A stretch of 64,000 nt of DNA from Incurvaria masculella (taxonomy: Eukaryota; Arthropoda; Insecta; Lepidoptera; Incurvariidae), in the NCBI GenBank assembly GCA_946894095.1, contig OX335642.1, positions 21,463,021 to 21,527,020 on the forward strand, read 5' to 3'. The notes beneath the pieces are model-generated. The model had not been told where the DNA came from. It made no database searches and worked only from the letters and a program-made list of their open reading frames with translations. Of this stretch, positions 1 to 9,000 are shown in pieces; the stretch's first letter is position 1; every line of letters begins with the position of its first letter. The position numbers and the translations under genes are program-made.

Positions 1-29
1 GCGTGACCGAGAGCGGCAGCTCTACAAGA
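1..29 (+). CDS. Gene 1, partial exon at window edge
   Basis: Reads RDRERQLYK plus one base of a split codon, then donor GTGAGT at 30. The frame is fixed by the next exon: its first two bases complete the codon to Ser. The exon begins upstream of the window. Confidence 0.6.
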
Positions 30-3000
30 GTGAGTCGATTTACCTACTATTCTTGGGTGCGGTGGAGTTGATATGGATCTGCCGTTGGACGCGAATGAGC
101 TGGACTGCATTACGGCTGGCGGCAGACATATTATAATACTGATTCACTTTACGGGTTGTGATTTTCACTGTCGTTCGAGATACACAGTATAAGGTTACTT
201 CGTACGCCGCGATCCTGACGATGGTCGACGACCAATGTCGACGACAATGACATACCACATTAGATGTTGGATGAAATAGCGAGGGAGAACGAAGTAAAAT
301 TTGAATATTATGAAATGAATATGTCGAGCTGCAGTGCGACCTAGCGCGACAGCTCTACACGAGTCCATGAATGAAAAATTCAGAGTGATAAACACATTTT
401 AAAATTATTATTTCGTTTTTCAGGTGGCTATACATCTGACACAGCCGAGAGCTCCTCCTTTGACTACAGGAAAACGTGAGTTAAATCGAAAGATACATAA
501 ACTTTACCAACTACTTACTCACATTATTTTATGTTGCCCTAAAACATAGCGTACATGATATCCCTAACAAAGGAGTTACGTATGATTTTGATGTTTTGTC
601 CTTTCGTGCACTCGGCCCTAAATTAACCAACTGAGAGCTACGTCTGTACGTTTTGAATTTTTTGATAACTCAACTTATATCTATAATTCGTGTATTCATT
701 TCGATACAATTCTTTCAACGCTTTTACCATGGTTATTAGTTATCAAACAAATCAAAACTTACACACATAGGTCTTAGTTTGATCATTTAATGTGCAAAAT
801 ACCAGCAAATATTTGCTAATTTCACTGAGGAAAGAGGCACAAGCCATTGTATGGAACTCGATCACCTCAATGTATTTGTCAGTTTCTTTATATATGCCTT
901 ACGACCGTAACTTCTAAGGGCTTGAACGAATTTGATGCATTGAGCTTTGCTTTTTTAACCCTTATGTCGTTTATTGCATTATTTATTTAAGTTATTAGGT
1001 TTGTTTTGCTGCCTCTACTTCATGAAATCTAAAAATCGTGTGACGATGCGTGCGATCCGCCCAGGAGTACCCCAGTGAAGGTGAGCACGGCGCCATCTAG
1101 CGGCTACTCGACGCTGAAGACGGAGCGCGTCGACAACTGGACCAGCTCGCCGCTGTCGCCCCCGCAGCCCGCGGTGCAGCGGGAGAGCGAGATCACGAGG
1201 GAGGTGTTCCGAGAGGAGAAGACCGGTGAGGCGAAGTGACAGCTTGTGTCAGTCTTACTAGGAGAAAAGCTAGCTTTCGATACCGGGCAGAGCAGACAAG
1301 TGGTCCCTGCTCTTTGGCCAGAAACTGTGTGAAATCATGAGTGGTATAATAGCAATTTGCTTTACTCTAATTAAATAACATGGTATGTGTAATGTTTGTA
1401 GGTAGTTACAATATATATTTTTAGTGCCTACACAACTGTCAGATTTGAACTGTGACATTATACGTTGCTACTGAATAGTCGTGTCTTATATCTGAGTGCT
1501 TATTCCCGTGTTCCCAGTGTCTTCCCGAATATTTCTTATGACCTTAGTTGCTGTAGTTTTATGCATGGTGAACGCTTCGATCCATTTAGTGGTGGCATCA
1601 ATCATCACAAGAAAATTTAAACCTTTATAAGGTGCAAAGAAATCTGCATGAAGGCGCGTCCAAGGTTGTGCGGGATAACTCCATGGTTGTGGTATGGCCC
1701 TTGCTGGCGCATCGGCCTCTGCGTTGCAGGCTGCACACTCCTTGCACGCGCGTTCCACATCTTTATCAATTCCGGGCCACCACACGTAACTGCGAGCAAC
1801 ACTCTTAGTTTTAACAATGCCCAAATGACCAGTATGCAATTCTTTTAAAATAGCCCTCCTATGTACTTCCGGGATGACCATTCTATATCCCCACATAATA
1901 CCACCCCGACTCGAGATATAATTCTGAGCGTCGATTGAATGGTTCAAGATCATGTTCTGCACATGTGTGTGGCCACCCTGATCTTAAATATCTTATCATT
2001 TTGCAACATTTTCTATCTTTTTCGGACGCTTTCTTTACATCCTCATGACGGAGAGGTAAAGGCCTCTCTATCAAGTTAATGTACGTTTCTTCTTTTCTAT
2101 TTAACCCTTTTTCTTTAGTTTTAGTTGCTGGTAAACACGATAATGCGTCGGCGCAGTTAGCTTTAGTAGAAACATATTCAATTTTATAGTCGTGACCTAA
2201 CAGAACAGCCTGTTAGGTTTGCTTGCAGCCATTATGGGTATGCCCATTTTATCCCCAAAAACCGACCAAGTGCGAGTCGGACTCGCATACGAAGGGTTCC
2301 GTACCATCATACAAGATTTAACACAAAGAAATCACGTTTTTGTATGGGCCGTTTAATTTTTTTTATTTTTTTATTTTACCTATTTGTTATAGCAGCAAAA
2401 TAAATACACACTCTTTGAAAATTTCAGTTGCCTACCTATGACGGTTCATGAGATACAGCCCTGTGACAGACGGACGGACGGACGGATGGACAGCGAAGGC
2501 TTAGTAATAGGGTTCCGTTTTCACCCTTTGGGTACGGAACCCTAAAAATGGTTACCAAGGCTTTATGATCAGTTCTCAAAACTAAATTTTCTTCCATCTT
2601 AGTATTGGTTGAATTTTCTTACACCGAATATTATGGCTAAAGCTTATTTTTCTATTTGTGAGTATAATTTTTCCACCGCGTTTAAAGACCGGGATGCAAA
2701 AAGACTGGTTTTTCCCCCTCTGGAGTCAAATGGCTTAAAATCGCAGCGACCCCAACGCTGCTCGCGTCCGTGGTTAAAACGAGATCCTGCTCCAGAGAGT
2801 AGTGTGCGAGCACTTTACTGGAGCTGAGCAACACTTTTATTTCCTGAAAAGCTTTCTGACATTTTTCTGTCCAAAGATAGGGTGTTTCCTTTTTTAACAG
2901 ATTGTATAATGGTGCCGAAATCGTACTCACGTTGCCTATAAACTTAGCATAATACATCACCAGTCCTAAGAAGGCACGCATCTCTGACACATTTGTGGGA

Positions 3001-6000
3001 GCTGGAGTATGGGTCATTGCAATGATTTTCTCCGGTGACGTGTGAATTCCTTTTGCGCTCACTACATAGCCTAAATAATTCACAAAATCTGCAAACAAAT
3101 GCATTTATCCTGCCTGACTCTTAATCCGTGAGTCTGTAATCTACGCAACACTATGTTCACATTATCAACGTGTTCATTCTGATTTCTACCTGTAATAATA
3201 ATGTCATCAAGGAACACTCCCACATTTTCCAAATCGCAAAACATTTGTTCCAACTTGCGTTGGAATATACCTGGACTGGAGGATAGGCCGTAGACTAATC
3301 AGTTGTATTGGAAAAGGCCCTTGTGCGTATTAATAGTAGTAAATCCTTTTGATTTTTCATCCAATTCGAACTGGGCGTATGCCTGCGACAAATCTAATTT
3401 TGTAAATTGAAGTCCTCCGGAAATCTTAACCAGTACATCCTCTACACGCGGGACAGGAAAGCGGTCAGTTTCCAGTACCTTATTAAGAGTAATCTTGTAA
3501 TCTGCACAGATCCTGATAGTACCATCCTTTTTCATCACCGGGACGATGGGTGTTGCCCTAAGTGTAAATAAGTTGTTAAGTTGCCTAAGTACAATAAAAT
3601 ATAAGTGCAGTGAAAAATACAATAACTGTAATTACTGCTAGATAAATTCAATCATATTTGTTCATGGATTCATGAAGCTCTGTACTAATTGTTTACGGCA
3701 TCTGCAAACTGGTTTCGGAAACCATTAACGCATTGGTGTAGTACAACTCCTCGAGAGAAGCATCAGTTTGCAGTGCAAATATTGTAAAAATAAATAGAAA
3801 AGTTTCTGTGCTTGCCAACTGCTATTCACATGAAGCTTTTTAAAGGACAATTAACTACAATATCACTATGAATCATTCAAATCGTTGTCAACTTAAGTTG
3901 ATGTAGGTAGGATTTCCAAGCGAGACTTCCCAATATGAAAGCCTTGCTCTGGCGGCATGACATCGATCACAATGACCACTCCAGAGTCCGCTGCTACCTT
4001 CCCACCAGCCCGTAACTCTGAACACATTGAGAGTTGCGACATGTCGTGCCCGCTCTGTTGACACGCTTGTTGGTGTGTGCGTGTGTAGAGTCCCGCGTGG
4101 TGCCGGCCCAGGTGTCGCCGGCGCTGCCGCAGCCCGTGCCGCCCGTCGTCTGCCACCAGTGCCATCAGCTGCCGATCGGCAACAGCTCCACGGTAACTAC
4201 AACTCTTAGGAATCTAACTTATAAAATGTCTAACATATCTGTAAAACAGCATCCTAATCACTTAACTTGTTTGCAATTATCGTAACTATTGCTTCGATAT
4301 TAATTTCGAATCCAGGCCTTAGGTGAAATTTAATTGGGGTCATTCTCTGAATAGAGGGAAAATTCGCGGCTCTCAATTTACAATCCCCTAAAATATAAAA
4401 AACATACAAAGTAAAAAATTTCGGATTTGTATAAATGTCGTCTACGTGGAACGCTAATCCCTTTAATTTTTTTTTTGTTTTTAGTTGAAAAAATATATAA
4501 AAGAGCCAAAACATCAGCACCCTGGTCATACCAAAAATGTCGCTACGCAGTGTCTTAATTAGGAAAAGAATCATGGCCAAGGTGAAGGTTTTATTAAACT
4601 TGAATCAACCTTTCCTTTCAGCTGACTCGTTCGGGCGGGCCCATGAACAAAGTGACAACGACCGTGAAGACATACACATACGAGGTGCCGGCGGACCAGG
4701 ACCCAAGCAGCGTGCCCATCCCGGAGTTGTCAGAGCGGCGTCTCGAGCAGCAGTACCTGCAGACGGACACCAGAAGCAGGTAAAATGGTGCCGTGACCAG
4801 AAGCTGAACAAAATATCCATCTAGGAGCAGTCGGAGTTGCCTTTTGAGCAGCAGCGACCTGCAAATGAGCACCAGAAGCTGTATTTATTTATTTATTACC
4901 ATAACAAACGGTTATACACCTTCAGATTCAACCAAAGTGAAAGAACAACCAAAGGTACGATAAAAGGTTAAACATAATTAACAAGAATGAAAAGGGAGAA
5001 TAACAGACAAAAGAAAAAAAATGCATTGTGATTGCACTGAATATAAGAAATGAAACATAGAGAAATTAAAAAAAAAATGTGACGCGTGGAAAATGTCATA
5101 TTAAAACACAACCTATCATGTATCACTGGTTCTTCTGATAAAAGCGTTGTCTTACACCTTTTTAATGTAAAATGTATAAATTGTGTTACATCATTTAGAA
5201 ATATGTTAAAAAATAATGGACCAAGGTGAGAACCTTGCAGAAAGCCCGAAGTAACTAGTAAACAGCTTGAACAAAAGGCTTTAATAGTAAACAACTGCTT
5301 ACGATTGATAAGGGACAGGGCTAGCCAGTGGAGAACATTACCATGAATACCATGAATACTTAATGCAGTGAGGAATTATGTCAATAGCTTTGGAACAAGC
5401 CGTGCAGACAACATCAACTTGATGACCCTTTTCCATAGCATGCCGTATCAACAAATTCACAGAGATTCGCTACAGTGCATTTCTTGACGAATCCATGTTG
5501 ATTTCATATAATGTGACGACGAATGTATGGAAACATTGTATCAAACACTCAAAAGTTTTTCCATAATGCTAAGGTTTGAGATTGGCCTGTAATTCTCCAT
5601 ATTATGCTTGTCGCCCTTTTTGAACACAGGCAACACATAATGATCTATGATATAATTATCACTATAACACATTGAACAAAATACCTAACTTGGAGCTGTC
5701 AGAATGGTGTCTCGAACAGCAGTACCTACCTGCACATGTGCCGAACCTGTTGTAATGTTACCCATCCTACCTATATCTGAAGCATCTGCCGCAGAGAATC
5801 AGAGCACCCCCTTGCAGTTGCCATGGGGCTTTTGAGAACAAACCGTTTCTCAAACTCATTTCTATGCCGCACCCCCGGGATATGGAACTATCTGTCGGCG
5901 GGAGCCTTTCCTCATCCCTATAACCGTCTCGATAGCTCAGCGATAGTCCTCAAATCCACTGGCATGGTGCCTCGCTGACGAGGATTCGCGAGGCGAGGTG

Positions 6001-9000
6001 TCTTTGCCCTTTCTGAGCACCTTTGGTCCTCAGCACAACCATACCGGCTTTTCATAAAAAAAAAGTATTAGAAGTGGTGCTGTGACCAGGAATGTACGGT
6101 TCGCAGCGTGCCGGTGAGTGCATCGCTGGCGCTCGGCTGCCAGTACTGCTCGCACTGCAACGCGCGAGTCTCCAGCCGCGAGTACAGCGCGAGCAGCACG
6201 AGCGCGCGCCACGTGTCGCCGCCGCCGCCCGCGCCCGCGCCGCTCTCCACGCGCCTCACCGAGCACCGCTACGAGACCACCACCGACACCAGCCGTACGT
6301 ACACCTCACGCACGCCAACATATCATTTATTGAATTATCAGTTGTTTTGACAAGGTTATCCAATATTGAAAGGGTGGAGTGTGAGCATTGTAGAACTCTC
6401 TTCTTTTTGTTTAGGTTAAGCGCGGCATATAGCGTACGCAAGGACCTCACAAAAAATTCGCCCGACGACGCCCATGGGCTTTTGGACTTTCACAGGGACC
6501 GCGAAAACCATGCTGGCCTACCAGGTGCTTCTTCACACCATGTTTAGAGGACCCAAAGTTGTACTTCCGTTCTAAAGTTGTAAAGGGAAAAACTTCCGAG
6601 TCGATTCCATAGTTTACCAACGCTATAGATCAAATATCTAGAGGATTGGTGGGTTCTTATTTTGGGAATATCGACACTGAATGGGTGCATTCCCTGCCTG
6701 TTTCGCGTTGTGCGGTTGTAGAAAGGAAATAGAGGGACAGCGTAATGCATCTCCAAAGAGCATTCTCCATGGAAAAGTGGATAGAATACAGCGAGAGACC
6801 CTGCATCCCTTCGGAGTTGAAGGGTCTCTAAAGTCAGGGATACCTTGGGGTCGTCGAAGAGACGCACGGCCTGAAGCTATACCGAGTCCAGGGAGCCAAG
6901 CAGATACTTAGTTGAGCCGTCCCACAAATGCGAACAATACTCTATGCAAGACCTAACTACGCACCTTTTAGAGCAGTTCTTTTTTCTTCTTACGTCAAAA
7001 AATAAGGATGGATATATTTTAATTTTAAAATTATCAATAACCAGAGAATGTGCACTCCACGCTAACACAAATTTAGCGCTATTTATTAAAATGTATGTTA
7101 AACAAACTGATTCTCACAGTGAATGCGAAAATCTTATCTGTATCGTCAACGTGTCTTCCCAACTAAGAGGGATTTACAATATACGATGTTACAATGTGCT
7201 CAGTGCACCCGAGGAGCGAGCGCGTGGTGTACCCGACGCCAGTCAACGAGGTCCGCACCGCCGTCAACCATACATCCGCCTCCGACCGCTCGCCGCCCAA
7301 CGGACACGGCCCCAATGTCAGTACACCGCAACTTACTTCTGGAACACACACTTACGCATCACAGTACACTTGGCTTATCACTATTACTATTGTTTGTATG
7401 TAACAGGACATGGATGGCTAATATCACACTTACTGTCAACATATTAACCCAACACACCACATGGGTGTATGTAAAAAGCCGACAATTTTTATTGCCAATT
7501 CGATCATCGTTCAATCAATTCGATGGTATCTTCTCACACAAGTCTTCCTTTTTTTATGTAACTGGACATGGAAGGCTAATACCAATCTGACCGTCAGATA
7601 TTAGCCTAACACACTAGGTGCCATGCCAGGACCTTCCTTATATTGCTCGGCTGCATTGAACTGGATAGAAAATACGAACAATTTTCATTGCCGCTTTGAC
7701 CATCGTTCATTCAATGCGATGGTTCCAACCCGGGCGGGATTAAACCCTACCACCTAGTAAGCAAGGAAGGGGACCTCAGTTTTACGTGGAATGCGAACCA
7801 TGGCCAGTCTCAACAGTTGAAAATGATCACCCATTCATAACACAACCGCGCTCAGAGGTGCCAGTTGTATCATTTTCTAATTATTCTTATTAGAATGAGA
7901 GGGCACGTAAGTCCAAAATGAAAGTGATTCGCTGTCACCCGTCTATGTGCATTCTATGAGTACAGCTGCTAATGTACAATATTGAATGTGGTGTGACAGG
8001 GTCCGAGCACATACAAGTGGTCGGAGACGTCGTACTCGGCCTACAACACGACGGAGCGGCACCCGGTGAACGGTGCGCCGGCTGCGCTGGCGCCGGCGCC
8101 CCACCCCGCGCCCTTCCCGCGCCCCCACACGCCCTCCGCCGCCGCCGACACGCCCAAGCGGCTAGACGACCTGCTGGCCGACTTCCCCGACGCTGTGAGT
8201 GCACGCCTACCTCTGTTAGCTGCATTTACATGTATACATGTACCGTACAGAAATTAATGAAAAAGAACAATAAATAGCGTTTATTAGGCTAGGCCAGATT
8301 TTGTATGGAAGGTGGCGAAGGTATAATCTACTATATAAAAATAAGTCGGCTTTTCCTTCCTGACGCTATAACTCCAGAACGCACGAACCGATTTCCACGG
8401 TTTTGCATTCGTTGAAAAGGTCTCGGGCTCCGTGAGGTTTACAGCAAAGAAAATTCAGGAAAAATTTCAACAGAACAGGGGGAAATCGTTTTTTTCATAC
8501 AGCGCCATCTCTGATACATAGCATGTACTACAAACCAATATTTTAAGTAGATGGCGCCGGTGCGTGATACATTGTTTGACAGCTACTCATTACTGAAAAA
8601 GCGGGAAAACCTTTTTTTACATACAGCGCCATCTCTGATACATAGCATGTACTACAAACCAATATTTTAAGTAGATGGCGCCGGTGTGTGATACATTGTT
8701 TGACAGCTACTCATTACTGAAAAAGCGGGAAAATCTTTTTTTACATACAGCGCCATCTCTGATACATAGCATAATTCATCGAAATGAATTCATTACTGTT
8801 GTGAAATGAAATATTTTTTTTCCTTTTCAAATATAAAACAAAAAAACAAATTTTCTTCATCTTTTAATCACATAAAATGAAATGTTACATAAGATGAAGC
8901 CATCTGGTGGCGAAACGGAGTTCACCGGGTTTGCTAGTATAATATAATATAATAATAATGTTTTTGCAAACAAAATTTGTTATGAAAACATTATTCCTAA

